A stretch of DNA of 17,500 nt from Glandiceps talaboti (GCF_964340395.1 NC_135567.1:14365306-14382805); one strand, 5' to 3'; positions 7,331-16,734 are shown, numbered from the stretch's first letter. Numbers and translations are program-made. The notes: a model not told the origin generated them from the letters alone.

Positions 7331-7380
7331 TGATGGGTTATTCTACTGATATTACTCAAGACATATTGACACAACTGGCC

Positions 7381-7420
7381 CTAGCGACCATGACCATACC
7401 CTAGCAACCATGACCATCCC
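7381..7420. repeat. 20-bp direct repeat, two copies
   Basis: Two units of CTAGCRACCATGACCATMCC differ at two bases. They immediately follow the diverged ~130-bp repeats and may belong to the same old element. Confidence 0.7.
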
Positions 7421-7549
7421 CTTATTAACAGCCAAATACCAGTAATTTTGTGCAAGATAATAATATTGTTGGTTGGGTAAGTGACTAAACATTCAAAAAT
7501 ATACATTCATGAAATGGTTCTATACAACTAAAAATTTATAAAGATGCAT

Positions 7550-7555
7550 TTTATT
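7550..7555 (-). terminator. Candidate poly(A) signal for the zinc-finger gene
   Basis: AATAAA on the minus strand, about 390 bases after the stop codon at 7946-7948. It is the first canonical hexamer I see downstream. The 3' UTR would include the 38-bp tandem repeat at 7751-7888. Confidence 0.4.
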
Positions 7556-7750
7556 TCCTGAAGTGGTATTTCCAAGTCACAGTGGACAATCTTCTTTTAT
7601 CAGTTTTGCTGGCGTATTCAGATAAAGTTTGTCAATTTCAAATTGTTGACAGCAAAGTACATGCAGGGTTCTACAACATGTTGCAAAACATATTATTTGA
7701 CAATTCACATTTTATGATACTGATTATTGAGTCGGTCGTTTTCCAGGACA

Positions 7751-7888
7751 GGACTTACAGCAGTTTCAAGGAGCCCTTTGAAATTCCAAGACCTACAGCA
7801 GTTTCAAGGAGTCCTTTGAAATTCCAAGACCTACAGGAGTTTCAAGGGGTCCTTGAAATTCCAAGACTCACAGTATTTCCAGGAATAT
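7751..7888. repeat. 38-bp tandem repeat, about 3.5 copies
   Basis: Units begin near 7756, 7794 and 7832, with a shorter one at 7868. Each contains TACAGCAGTTTCAAGGAG, or a close variant, and CTTTGAAATTCCAAGAC. TTTCAAGGA and TCCTTTGAAA are complementary, so each unit can fold. It lies within the probable 3' UTR of the zinc-finger gene. Confidence 0.9.
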
Positions 7889-7945
7889 AAATGTACATAC
7901 CCTTTTGAAAAGAATATTGTCTGAAGCTAGTATACATACATGGGT

Positions 7946-10900
7946 TTACTCAACGTTTGAGGCCATGCTCTCTATTTTCTCTCTCTGTTTTGGCTCATGA
8001 ACCTTTGAATGGCTGATGAGGCCAGCAAGTGAAGCACATCTTTTACCGCAAACATCACATAAAGGAGCCTTTTCTTGCGTAACCCTCTGATTATGGCGCC
8101 AATCAGAATGTGTTTTAAGGTTGCCTGGTGTTAAAAACTTTCTATTACATTCTTTGCATTGGAAAGTTTTCTTGGCTGCGTGTGTTTTCCTATGATTTTT
8201 CAAACCACTAGCAGTTACAAAAACCCTTCCACATTTGTCACACAAATGATTGCCTTCATTTTTATGTATCATTAGGTGTCTCTTAAAGTAAAATTCAGAC
8301 TTCAATATTTTGTTGCATATTTCACATTTGAATTCATCTGCAGTTCCATAGTTCTTGTCTCTGTTTGTTGTGACACAGACCTTGTCTGTGTGTGTTGTTT
8401 CAAAGTTCTTCTCCCTGTTTGCTGTTACACAGTTATTTCCCCTGTGCACTTTTTTAATATGGTTCTGTAATTGGTACTTGTTTTTGAAACCTCTTTGACA
8501 GGAGTCGCATTTCACTGGCCGTTCCCCAGTATGTGTGTAGGTATGAAATCTCAACTGCGTTGAATCTGAATATCGCTTCCCACATATATCACAAATAAAC
8601 TTGAGGTTCTCCGGATGATGGACTGCATTCAAATGCTTTTTAAGTGCATATATAACAGGGAATGATTTATCACATTCATTGCACTTATAGATTTTCTCTC
8701 CATGAAATAATTTATGTGCTTCAAGGGTGCTTTTACGAACAAAACGTTTACCACATTCATTGCACTCGTGTGGTTTCTGATCAGCATGACTCATCATATG
8801 GTATTTCAGGAAGATTTTCATACTGAACTTCTTTGAGCAAATATCACATGTTAATGATATTCCTGGTTTGTGATACCTCGTCATATGGAATGATAAACCA
8901 CCACTAGTGAGGTACCGTTGACGACAGATGTTACATTCATACTTTTTGACACCAGTGTGGGTATTCATATGATCCATTAGGCTCGGCTTACTCATCAACA
9001 CCTTATCACAGACCTCGCATTTGAATATTTCCCTTGGCTGTCCTGAATCTGCAGAGGACAGGAACTTTGGAGTTAAATGCCCAATTAAATGGTCTTTAAG
9101 CTTGGAGAAGTCAGTAAACTTCAAAGCACACCTCCCACAGTACATGGTATCATTAGCAACACATACGTGACTTAACAGTATACCTTCTGCATTAAATCCT
9201 TTCCGACATACACAACAATAAAATGGATTCTTTATTTTATGTAATTTCATGTGGCTTTTGAAGTCTGAGTTGCTTCTAAATCTTCGGTAACATATCTTGC
9301 ATTTATGTCGATATCGGTTTTGGTGCATTAACCGTATGTGCGATAAAAAAGGCTTCCATTGCCGATGAGACGTTAGACAGTGCGCACATTGGTAAGTTAA
9401 TTTTCGTACATGCACCGCATTAATGTGATGACTGAGTAGCATCTGTGACCGAAAATACATGTCACACTCCTCGCACTTGAAATCTGATTTGTCTTTAACT
9501 TTACAAGGATGGTCTTTTAATATAAACCATCTTCCACAGTCTTCACACTTTTCTGGTTCATCTTTCAGCAATGCTGGTCCAAGTGTATGTTGTTTTATGT
9601 GATTAACATAATTTCTTGTTCCTGGTAACACCATCTTGCACGTATCACATTCTTTATCTCTGTGCATCTTCACAAGATGTCTCCTTAAGAGTTCGCGGTT
9701 TGTAAACCAGTGGGAACATTTATTGCACTTTACAAAAGTTCCATACTTAATGATTTCACCTTGGGCATATATAATACTATCAGCCTTGGGAGTATACTGT
9801 TGTTTTTCTCTCTTTCCATATTTTGATGGCTTGGTTTTCGACTTTTTAGTTTCAACTCTCAGTAGTAAACTAGGCATTTCTGATACAGTTTCAGAATGCG
9901 TCGATTCATTTGTACTACATATTGTGTCTGATTCATCTCTGTAGCAAATAGTTTGTTTTCTTTTCCTTGAATGTTTAGATGGATTGGTTTTTGAACGTTG
10001 ATCTTCAAATTTTTGAAGTAAGCCACCTGGCATTTCCAACACAGCTGGTAAGTTTTTCTCAGATTGGGTAAATGGCTTTGTACTGTCTGATATGTTTATG
10101 TCATCTTCCTCCTTTATACATTCAAGGTCTAAACTAATATCTTCAGTAGTTGCATCTATCATATCAATACTATTAACTACACAATGCTTTGAATGAACAC
10201 TTTTTGTATTTTTTCCTTCAAAACACACTTTTTTATTTGGGTTCCCTTCATTCACATCTTCCTCTTGGTAGGCTACATACACAGTATCATTTCCAATCTC
10301 TGATTTCACAACACTGGCTCTGAACATATTACTTGGAGATGATCTGATTTCTTCATCACCATTTCCCTTCGGTATGATGTCTCGAACAGAGACACTATCT
10401 TCTCTCTTTCTCTTATTAGTATGCACAAGTCTGAAGTCATTTCCTTCAAGCATATTAACTCCCGATATTTCAAACTCTGGTATTATATCTGTTTCTGCAT
10501 CAATATTAGCAATGCATATACTAACTGGCACAACACCTTTATTACTAGGTTCAAAATCCATGGATTCACCACTTTTGACAGATTCAGTTGTTTTCTGGGT
10601 GGTATTGTCATTAGCTGATGTTTTTTGTACAGGTGGCATCCTTAATGGTACACACATATTTGCTAAGAGAGGCTGTATCCCCAATATCCCAGGTTTGTGA
10701 ACAGCAGTAGATTTCATCGATGTAGGATTCGATGCAATGGAGTTGATGTTTGTTGTGGTTTTCTGTGTTACTTGCATGCCTGGTTTTGAAATGTTGCTAA
10801 CTGTCTGATCATGATGGCTGGATGCTTTTGTAGATGTACACGGAGCAATACTTGACAGAGATGGTTCTTGAACAGTAGTAGATCTCATCACTGTAGGATT

Positions 10901-12229
10901 CAGTGCAATGGAGTTCACATTTGTCCTTGTTTGCTGGGTTACACGTACATCTGCTTTCAACGCTTTCAACATGTTCCTAACTGTTTGATGGCTGGAAGCT
11001 TTAGATGTTGGTGCAATATTTGAGAGAGATGGTTCTTGAACAGAAGTGGATCTCACTGGTATAGGAGTTACTGGAATGAATTTCACATTTGTCCCAGTTT
11101 GCTGTGTTACATGTATGCCTGGTTTTGTCCCAGTTTGCTGTGTTACATGTATGCCTGGTTTTGTCCCAGTTTGCTGTGTTACATGTATGCCTGGTTTTGT
11201 CCCAGTTTGCTGTGTTACATGTATGCCTGGTTTTGGCAGGATTCTGACAGGTCTATGCCTGGATGCTTTACTTGATAATATAGGTGTACTATTTAACAGA
11301 TTTGTTTGTGGAACAGTAGTAGATGCCACTGATGTTGGAGGGATTTCAGTGGAATTGACATTTGTACTGTGCTGGGTTACATGTACATCACGTTTTGAAA
11401 TATTCCTAACTGTTTGATGGCTGGATGCTTTTAATGAAGGTTTACTACTTGACAGAATGGTTGGTTGAACGGTAGTAGATACCACAGATGTAGGAAAGAT
11501 TTGATCGGAATTGGCAGTTGTCCTGGCTTGCTGGATTACATGTATGTCAGGTATCTGCAGGTTCCTGACTGGACTCTGCATGGATAGTTTTGATGTAGGT
11601 GCAATACTTGACACAGATGTTTGTTGGGCAGTAGGAGATATCACAGATGTTGGCGAGACTTGACTGGAATTACCATATGTCCTGGTTTGCTGTGTTATAC
11701 GTATATCTGAATTTGGTAGAATCTTCACTGGATGATGTCCGAGTGTTAAATTAGGCATTTGACTTGACATGGATGTCTGTTGACCTGAAGTAGATACCGA
11801 TGTTGGAGAGAATGTAGTTTTCAAATTTGTTATAGGGTTTACATTGCCTGTCTTGAGATCTACAGCTGGGATGGTTCCGAGAGGAATTTCCATGGCCAGA
11901 ACTCTCTCTTGTTCCATATCACTGTTACATGTTGTAGTCTGTGTATTTTCCGAAAACACTGAAATATGGATTTTAACAGGTAGCATGTTTTCACACCAAG
12001 TACATTTCACCTTACTCTCCTGCGTGACAAATTTGCAGTCCTTTTTCTTGAAGAACGGAACCTCTGCATTTATTTGTTGTTTACTTTGGCTGGTTCTTAG
12101 CGCGTAAACACAAGGTTTGACTGTTGTACCAACTTCAATTCCGATATTGTACCCTGTGTTAACAGTCTGGATACCAATGTCACATTGATCTTTTGCAGAA
12201 ATTGTGAAATTGTCAGTAAATTTAGCCAT
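7946..12229 (-). CDS. Large C2H2 zinc-finger protein, 1427 residues, single coding exon
   Basis: Probably a nuclear DNA-binding regulator. Numbering starts at ATG 12229-12227, chosen for its strong Kozak context (AAGATGG). Another ATG lies four codons upstream (12241) in a weak context, and the frame above that has no ATG before a stop. Residues 1-130 are unrecognised apart from a lone CTWC pair. Residues about 134-530 are Ser/Thr/Pro/Gln-rich, with about seven diverged ~53-residue repeats. An acidic, basic-patched linker follows, with NLS-like NKRKRED and SRKRKQ and sumoylation-type VKSE (K642) and IKEE (K706). Residues 835-1411 hold 17 canonical C-x2-C-x12-H-x3/4-H fingers plus two degenerate ones ending HPC and HVC. 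Only one TGERP linker is present. The spacer before the last four fingers repeats CVTxNRxKN. I see no KRAB, BTB, SCAN, ZAD or SET domain. Target and orthologue are unknown. Confidence 0.92.
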   Translation of the reverse strand: MAKFTDNFTISAKDQCDIGIQTVNTGYNIGIEVGTTVKPCVYALRTSQSKQQINAEVPFFKKKDCKFVTQESKVKCTWCENMLPVKIHISVFSENTQTTTCNSDMEQERVLAMEIPLGTIPAVDLKTGNVNPITNLKTTFSPTSVSTSGQQTSMSSQMPNLTLGHHPVKILPNSDIRITQQTRTYGNSSQVSPTSVISPTAQQTSVSSIAPTSKLSMQSPVRNLQIPDIHVIQQARTTANSDQIFPTSVVSTTVQPTILSSSKPSLKASSHQTVRNISKRDVHVTQHSTNVNSTEIPPTSVASTTVPQTNLLNSTPILSSKASRHRPVRILPKPGIHVTQQTGTKPGIHVTQQTGTKPGIHVTQQTGTKPGIHVTQQTGTNVKFIPVTPIPVRSTSVQEPSLSNIAPTSKASSHQTVRNMLKALKADVRVTQQTRTNVNSIALNPTVMRSTTVQEPSLSSIAPCTSTKASSHHDQTVSNISKPGMQVTQKTTTNINSIASNPTSMKSTAVHKPGILGIQPLLANMCVPLRMPPVQKTSANDNTTQKTTESVKSGESMDFEPSNKGVVPVSICIANIDAETDIIPEFEISGVNMLEGNDFRLVHTNKRKREDSVSVRDIIPKGNGDEEIRSSPSNMFRASVVKSEIGNDTVYVAYQEEDVNEGNPNKKVCFEGKNTKSVHSKHCVVNSIDMIDATTEDISLDLECIKEEDDINISDSTKPFTQSEKNLPAVLEMPGGLLQKFEDQRSKTNPSKHSRKRKQTICYRDESDTICSTNESTHSETVSEMPSLLLRVETKKSKTKPSKYGKREKQQYTPKADSIIYAQGEIIKYGTFVKCNKCSHWFTNRELLRRHLVKMHRDKECDTCKMVLPGTRNYVNHIKQHTLGPALLKDEPEKCEDCGRWFILKDHPCKVKDKSDFKCEECDMYFRSQMLLSHHINAVHVRKLTYQCAHCLTSHRQWKPFLSHIRLMHQNRYRHKCKICYRRFRSNSDFKSHMKLHKIKNPFYCCVCRKGFNAEGILLSHVCVANDTMYCGRCALKFTDFSKLKDHLIGHLTPKFLSSADSGQPREIFKCEVCDKVLMSKPSLMDHMNTHTGVKKYECNICRQRYLTSGGLSFHMTRYHKPGISLTCDICSKKFSMKIFLKYHMMSHADQKPHECNECGKRFVRKSTLEAHKLFHGEKIYKCNECDKSFPVIYALKKHLNAVHHPENLKFICDICGKRYSDSTQLRFHTYTHTGERPVKCDSCQRGFKNKYQLQNHIKKVHRGNNCVTANREKNFETTHTDKVCVTTNRDKNYGTADEFKCEICNKILKSEFYFKRHLMIHKNEGNHLCDKCGRVFVTASGLKNHRKTHAAKKTFQCKECNRKFLTPGNLKTHSDWRHNQRVTQEKAPLCDVCGKRCASLAGLISHSKVHEPKQREKIESMASNVE
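10640..11830 (-). repeat. About seven diverged ~53-residue coding repeats in the zinc-finger protein
   Basis: In the minus-strand frame each unit follows the pattern NSxxxxPTSVxSTTVQxxxLSS, then PTSKASSHQTVRN, then KPxIHVTQQTRT. The first unit starts near 11830 and the last, degraded one ends near 10640. The repeats form a low-complexity, probably disordered region. Some joints hold small insertions, such as KALKADVRVTQQ in place of KPGIHVTQQ. Confidence 0.8.
11091..11234 (-). repeat. Four identical 36-bp copies encoding KPGIHVTQQTGT
   Basis: Four perfect 36-bp units (11091-11126, 11127-11162, 11163-11198, 11199-11234) encode the 12-residue KPGIHVTQQTGT four times at residues 333-380. The unit is the tail of the older ~53-residue repeat. 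Identity between copies, together with frame preservation, points to very recent expansion, and copy number may vary between individuals. A collapsed or expanded assembly is an alternative. Confidence 0.97.
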
Positions 12230-12415
12230 CTTGATAGACATCCGAGATATGTTGATGTAATTAAGGTACTTCTCATAGATCACCAATACACTCAAAGTTT
12301 GTTTACAAACAGATGCAAATGGATAATGTCTCCGGTAAGTCTTCACTAAGTTCACCAAGATACCATTCTAGTATATGTTACCATAACATGTGTTGCAAGT
12401 CCTTTGTTTACAGAT

Positions 12416-12434
12416 CTGAAAAGATAAGAAAACA
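12416..12434 (-). other. Candidate 3' splice acceptor in the zinc-finger 5' UTR
   Basis: The minus strand reads TGTTTTCTTATCTTTTCAG, with the exon beginning at 12415, 186 bases before the preferred start codon. A 5' UTR intron upstream of a single large coding exon is common for such genes. The 5' UTR then contains at least two short upstream ORFs (for example ATG-TTA-TGG-TAA). I could not place the donor or first exon with confidence. Confidence 0.5.
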
Positions 12435-12630
12435 ACAGAAGTCAGTCTAAAAATGTCAGAAATGTCAGGAACAGTGGGATCCATCCCATAATTTCCACTT
12501 CTGATATACAAATGTATTCGGTTCGCATTACTCTATCTAAGATCCAAATGATCTCAACTCAGCAAGAAGCCATTTTACATCTCTCAGCAGATCTCACAAG
12601 ATCCTGCATGAGCCACTGCATCCATAGCAA

Positions 12631-12645
12631 CCACTTGAGGGCAGT
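12631..12645 (+). promoter_or_regulatory. CTCF-like motif upstream of the zinc-finger gene
   Basis: CCACTTGAGGGCAGT matches the CTCF core CCASYAGRKGGC at 11 of 12 positions and is the best such match I found. It lies about 400 bp upstream of the zinc-finger start codon. Confidence 0.4.
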
Positions 12646-12767
12646 CATGCCGAAAGTATCAAATGTTTAACAACACCATTGTTCTTAACATCATCACACA
12701 TGGCCACAACAAAAGCTTGACCACGATCACATGTTTGACAACTGTTGTTGCTAGGCATATCTGCATA

Positions 12768-12777
12768 TCTCGCGAGA
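12768..12777. promoter_or_regulatory. TCTCGCGAGA palindrome (BANP-type promoter motif)
   Basis: A perfect TCTCGCGAGA, the motif known to be bound by BANP at CpG-rich animal promoters. It lies about 540 bp upstream of the start codon at 12229 and about 350 bp upstream of the putative acceptor, so it may mark the promoter or first exon of this gene. Otherwise 12435-12940 holds no recognisable gene. Confidence 0.4.
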
Positions 12778-12943
12778 TCTGCAATGAGACGTACAGTCCC
12801 TTATTGAAAACAGATACTGACATCTTTTCGGGACTGGCACTGATGTTCTCTTTGACCGATATTTAATTAATGTGCCTCATAGATCAACGATGCCTTCAAA
12901 GTGTGTATGTATACACATACAACTGCAGACATCAGATCATGGA

Positions 12944-13210
12944 ACCTAGCCTGTTACAACAGGGAAAGTAAACAAATGAATTGGATTAATAACACTTGCT
13001 AGATGCAGGTTGGAACAGGAGAGACTTGTATTACACACCGTGGTTTGATAAGAATAGTTTTATGGCCTCTTTATGGGTACATGAAATGACGGGAATCGGA
13101 CATTTGTTTGTGAATGTAAGCTATTATGTAAAGTGGCCATAAAACTGTTCTTATCAAATGATGAAATGTAATACAAGTCTCTGTACTTCCAACATAATTT
13201 AGTTTCTAAT
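12944..13210. mobile_element. Inverted-repeat element related to 1286-1425
   Basis: Arms at 13021-13067 and 13135-13181 begin GAGACTTGTATTACA and end AGTTTTATGGCC when read inward. They match at roughly 38 of 47 positions, with 67 bp between, and similarity continues outward through GTTGGAA. The outer left part (CTGTTACAACAGGGAAAGTAA) matches 1300-1330, and the right part matches 1350-1412 in reverse complement. It is a foldback or MITE-like family with at least two copies. Confidence 0.65.
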
Positions 13211-13445
13211 TTGGTTTGTACTACATTTTGTCATTGAACGAGGATGCACAGTTTCACTACGAATCAATTGCTCAGTTCAGAAATTTGAGTTTGGAGAGAT
13301 ATGGTTGCCGCAAATGTCATCAGTGGTCCACCACCCCTGGTGTCCACCCCAATCGAGTTATCAATGATTTAAATTTAGCCTCACTTGTATGGCTGGAGAA
13401 TACGTTACTCTTTGACTGCTGTCACCACACAAAATGTGTGTAGGC

Positions 13446-13461
13446 GGGGGGGGGGGGGGGG
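13446..13461 (+). repeat. G16 homopolymer
   Basis: Sixteen consecutive G directly after a spurious open frame (13216-13443, no ATG start, unrecognised). Such runs are prone to slippage and sequencing error. Confidence 0.9.
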
Positions 13462-13562
13462 TGACGACAATCAGAATCAAGCCACTAAGCCATGCAAACA
13501 GGACAAATATAATACAAGTGATTATACGTTGTATAATTGAAGTGATCGACGCTCAGTTGACG

Positions 13563-13580
13563 TTCTCGAGATCTCGAGAA
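13563..13580. other. Perfect 18-bp palindrome
   Basis: TTCTCGAGATCTCGAGAA equals its own reverse complement and contains two CTCGAG half-units around AGATCT. No loop is present, which suits a dimeric protein site more than an RNA hairpin. It lies 1.3 kb upstream of the zinc-finger start. Confidence 0.55.
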
Positions 13581-13802
13581 TGGAGTCGCGCCGACCAAAT
13601 ATAGCTAGCTGACTTCGTACTGAATCGAAGCTATAGTTGCCACAGTCATGTATCAGTGAGTGAATTTAAACTGGCCACTAACCATACTAAGAACGGTGTT
13701 CCTCTAGGCTAGGCTTTTCCTGGTCAAAAGCAATTCTTCGCTCATCAACAGGTACGGTACACTGCAGTCATATTAGTCAAAAGCAGGTCATTTTATAGGT
13801 CG

Positions 13803-13839
13803 TCGGAAGAGGGCACTGTGCTCAGTCATTGCGCCCTCT
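13803..13839. promoter_or_regulatory. Convergent AGAGGGC / GCCCTCT pair (CTCF-core-like)
   Basis: AGAGGGC at 13808-13814 and GCCCTCT at 13833-13839 are inverted copies of the GRKGGC-type CTCF half core, 18 bases apart. The full 12-base consensus is not well met on either side. The region from 13840 to 14375 contains no gene or repeat that I can define. Confidence 0.2.
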
Positions 13840-14378
13840 ATGGCAAAACACTGACTTGTTTGTAACACGGTGGATAAACATATTGTGTAGCAAAACACAT
13901 ATATGGTGCAATATATCCAATCAATAGCTCATATAAAGATCACACAAAAAGACAACATCGTATTATGATTTCGTTTAATTCCTCAATATTAGTGAGAATC
14001 TTTAAAAACGTTCATTTTTCTAAAAGCAAAATGAACCCAACTCTGTTTCCCTCTCTCAAACTGGTTTCAATGTGGTGTACGTGTACAAAATAATGATATT
14101 AAAATTAATTCTAAATACAATATGGTTCGGCAACTAAAAAGACCAAACGTTCACCACAATTCACAAAGAGACCCTAACGCACACAACTTGTATATCAAAA
14201 TTAATTTATTTAGAGTCACGAATAGCACTGCAGTATCATTGACATGATTAAAGTTCAGTGCCCTCAGTTGTAGCTAAAAGGGGACACCACACGACAAGAA
14301 TGAAATTCCTTTTTCGTGAATTTCTAGCATTCTCACAAACCAGATCACAATGAAGCAACGAAATACCTCTTGGCGGGT

Positions 14379-14458
14379 ACGTTTTGGACGGTGCCGTAAA
14401 GAGGTGTGTTTGGCGGACGGTGCCGTAAAAGATCGATCGAGGCCTGTGGTTTACGACG
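14379..14458. repeat. Diverged copies of the CGGTGCCGTAAA repeat
   Basis: GGACGGTGCCGTAAA occurs twice, and the second copy ends CTGTGGTTTACGACG. This is the same unit as the 44-bp tandem at 5577-5664, nearly 9 kb away. The second copy here carries an ATCGATCGA insertion. The region from 14459 to 14690 shows nothing further. Confidence 0.8.
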
Positions 14459-14690
14459 TTGGGTTCAAGAGAGGTCGAGTCATTTCATGTTTACCCATAT
14501 AATTTACATTGCGCGCAAATGTTGAAAAACTCCGAATTAAAACATGTTTCAAGTTCGTGGTCTTATTTAACTATTTGAAGGTCATACCTATCTGGAATTT
14601 TGAATATTTATACAATTATATAGCCTGAGTGCACTGAGCCAATGCGCATCCACAGCATGTATGTCCACTGGCCGATCAATCTGGTCATTC

Positions 14691-14918
<228 letters not shown>

Positions 14919-15096
14919 ATGATGAAATTTATATTCATACTCCAAGTTTAAACCTATGTCTTTATTTCCTACAGTGCGATCTCAGTTTAATACAATGTTT
15001 AACAATGTAAAACAGCTGCAACTGACTACAGTACAACACATACACTTAAAATAAATACTCAGATATTGTTGTAGAGGAAAGGTGAAAAAAAATGTG

Positions 15097-15404
15097 CGTT
15101 TCCGATAACACGCCCTCGAAGAATAGGGTAGGTAGGACTGAGTTTTATTTTATTTTAGTACATTAATTTTATTGATTTTATTTCTGAAAAAGGTTGCTTC
15201 GACCCAAACACAAACGAAATGTCAATCAAAATATCCCTTTTGTGATAGTTTGATGAAATATTGTACAGATATCACTGGGGAAAGAAAACAGACGTATATG
15301 AAGGTCAAGAAGACAAAGAATTTCTTATCTTTTTGTTTTAAATGTTTTAAAAAATGTTTAGGGTCGGTGGCTTAAACTAGGGTCGGTCGGGTTATTGGAA
15401 ACAC
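15097..15404. mobile_element. Short inverted-repeat element, family copy 2 (see 1900-2176)
   Basis: It starts CGTTTCCGATAACACGCCC. The end, read on the opposite strand, gives GTGTTTCCAATAACCCGACC, an imperfect terminal inverted repeat. The internal AATAGGGTAGGTAGG and TAGGGTCGGTGG blocks match the copy at 1900-2176. The open frame 15172-15375 inside it has no ATG at its start and is not a gene. Confidence 0.55.
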
Positions 15405-15423
15405 CTATTTTTTTCTACTGAAA

Positions 15424-16717
15424 AGTATGTAGTGCTATGAATACAAAGCCAGTATGTAGTAGTATGTAGTACTATGAATACAAAGCCAGTATGTAGTAGT
15501 ATGTAGTGCTATGAATACAAAGCCAGTGTGTAGTAGTATGTAGTGCTATGGATACAACGCCAGTATGTAGTAGTATGTAGTGCTATGAATACAAAGCCAG
15601 TATGTAGTAGTATGTAGTGCTATGAATACAAAGCCAGTATGTAGTAGTATGTAGTGCTATGAATACAAAGCCAGTGTGTAGTAGTATGTAGTGCTATGAA
15701 TACAAAGCCAGTGTGTAATAGCATGTAGTGCTATGAATACAAAGCCAGTATGTAGTAGTATGTAGTGCTATGAATACAAAGCCAGTATGTAGTAGTATGT
15801 AGTGCTATGAATACAAAGCCAGTGTGTAGTAGTATGTAGTGCTATGAATACAAAGCCAGTATGTAGTAGTATGTAGTGTTATGAATACAAAGTCAGTATG
15901 TAGTAGTATGCAGTACTATGAATACAACGCCAGTATGTAGTAGTATGTAGTGCTATGAATACAAAGTCAGTATGTAGTAGTATGTAGTGCTATGAATACA
16001 AAGCCAGTATGTAGTAGTATTTAGTGCTATGAATATAAAGCCAGTATGTAGTAGTATGAAGTACAATGAATACAAAGCCAGTATGTAGTAGTATGTAGTG
16101 CTATGAATACAAAGCCAGTATGTAGTAGTATGTAGTACTATGAATACAAAGCCAGTATGTAGTAGTATGTAGTGCTATGAATACAAAGCCAGTGTGTAGT
16201 AGTATGTAGTGCTATGAATACAAAGCCAGTGTGTAATAGCATGTAGTGCTATGAATACAAAGCCAGTATGTAGTAGTATGTAGTGCTATGAATACAAAGC
16301 CAGTATGTAGTAGTATGTAGTGCTATGAATACAAAGCCAGTGTGTAGTAGTATGTAGTGCTATGAATACAAAGCCAGTATGTAGTAGTATGTAGTGCTAT
16401 GAATACAAAGTCAGTATGTAGTAGTATGCAGTACTATGAATACAACGCCAGTATGTAGTAGTATGTAGTGCTATGAATACAAAGTCAGTATGTAGTAGTA
16501 TGTAGTGCTATGAATACAAAGCCAGTATGTAGTAGTATTTAGTGCTATGAATATAAAGCCAGTATGTAGTAGTATGAAGTACAATGAATACAAAGCCAGT
16601 ATGTAGTAGTATGTAGTGCTATGAATACAAAGCCAGTATGTAGTAGTATGTAGTGCTATGAATACAAAGCCAGTATGTAGTAGTATTTAGTGCTATGAAT
16701 ACAAAGCTAGTATGTAG
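15424..16717. repeat. 37-bp minisatellite, about 35 copies
   Basis: The unit is 37 bp and contains TATGTAGTAGTATGTAGTGC followed by TATGAATACAAAGCCAG. About 35 units run head to tail, with point variants such as GTGTGTAATAGCATG, TATTTAGTGC, GAAGTACAATG and AACGCC. The unit contains stops and does not code. Within a unit, GTATGTAGTAGTATGTAG is itself a shorter internal repeat. Confidence 0.97.
15615..16650. repeat. 518-bp (14 x 37) higher-order repeat inside the minisatellite
   Basis: Four distinctive variant units recur at exactly 518 bp: GTGTGTAATA at 15711 and 16229, CAGTACTATG at 15911 and 16429, TTAGTGCTATGAATATAAAG at 16021 and 16539, and GTACAATGAA at 16061 and 16579. The two blocks differ at few positions, for example TAGTGTTATG in the first against TAGTGCTATG in the second. 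The block edges are approximate. This indicates recent duplication of a 14-unit segment, as by unequal crossing-over. Confidence 0.92.
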
Positions 16718-16734
16718 TACAGTAGTTGTACTAC
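16714..16734. other. Perfect hairpin at the minisatellite edge
   Basis: GTAGTACA / TGTACTAC arms with a 5-base loop end the array. A pyrimidine-rich tract (TTTCCATTCCCCTTTCC and similar) follows at 16748-16785. Confidence 0.6.

Noticed and set aside
11036-11417. Plus-strand frames with repeated CCVTCMPGFVPV
   Set aside because: These are antisense shadows of the 36-bp coding repeat in the zinc-finger gene.
7946-12358. Zinc-finger protein starting at 12358 (1470 residues)
   Set aside because: The codon at 12358-12356 is TTG, not ATG. The first in-frame ATG is at 12241 and the one with strong context is at 12229.
13216-13443. Plus-strand 75-codon frame next to G16
   Set aside because: No ATG start, no recognised domain, no clear splice sites.
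15424-16717. CRISPR-like array
   Set aside because: Units are contiguous 37-bp tandem copies with no unique spacers, and the context is animal DNA.
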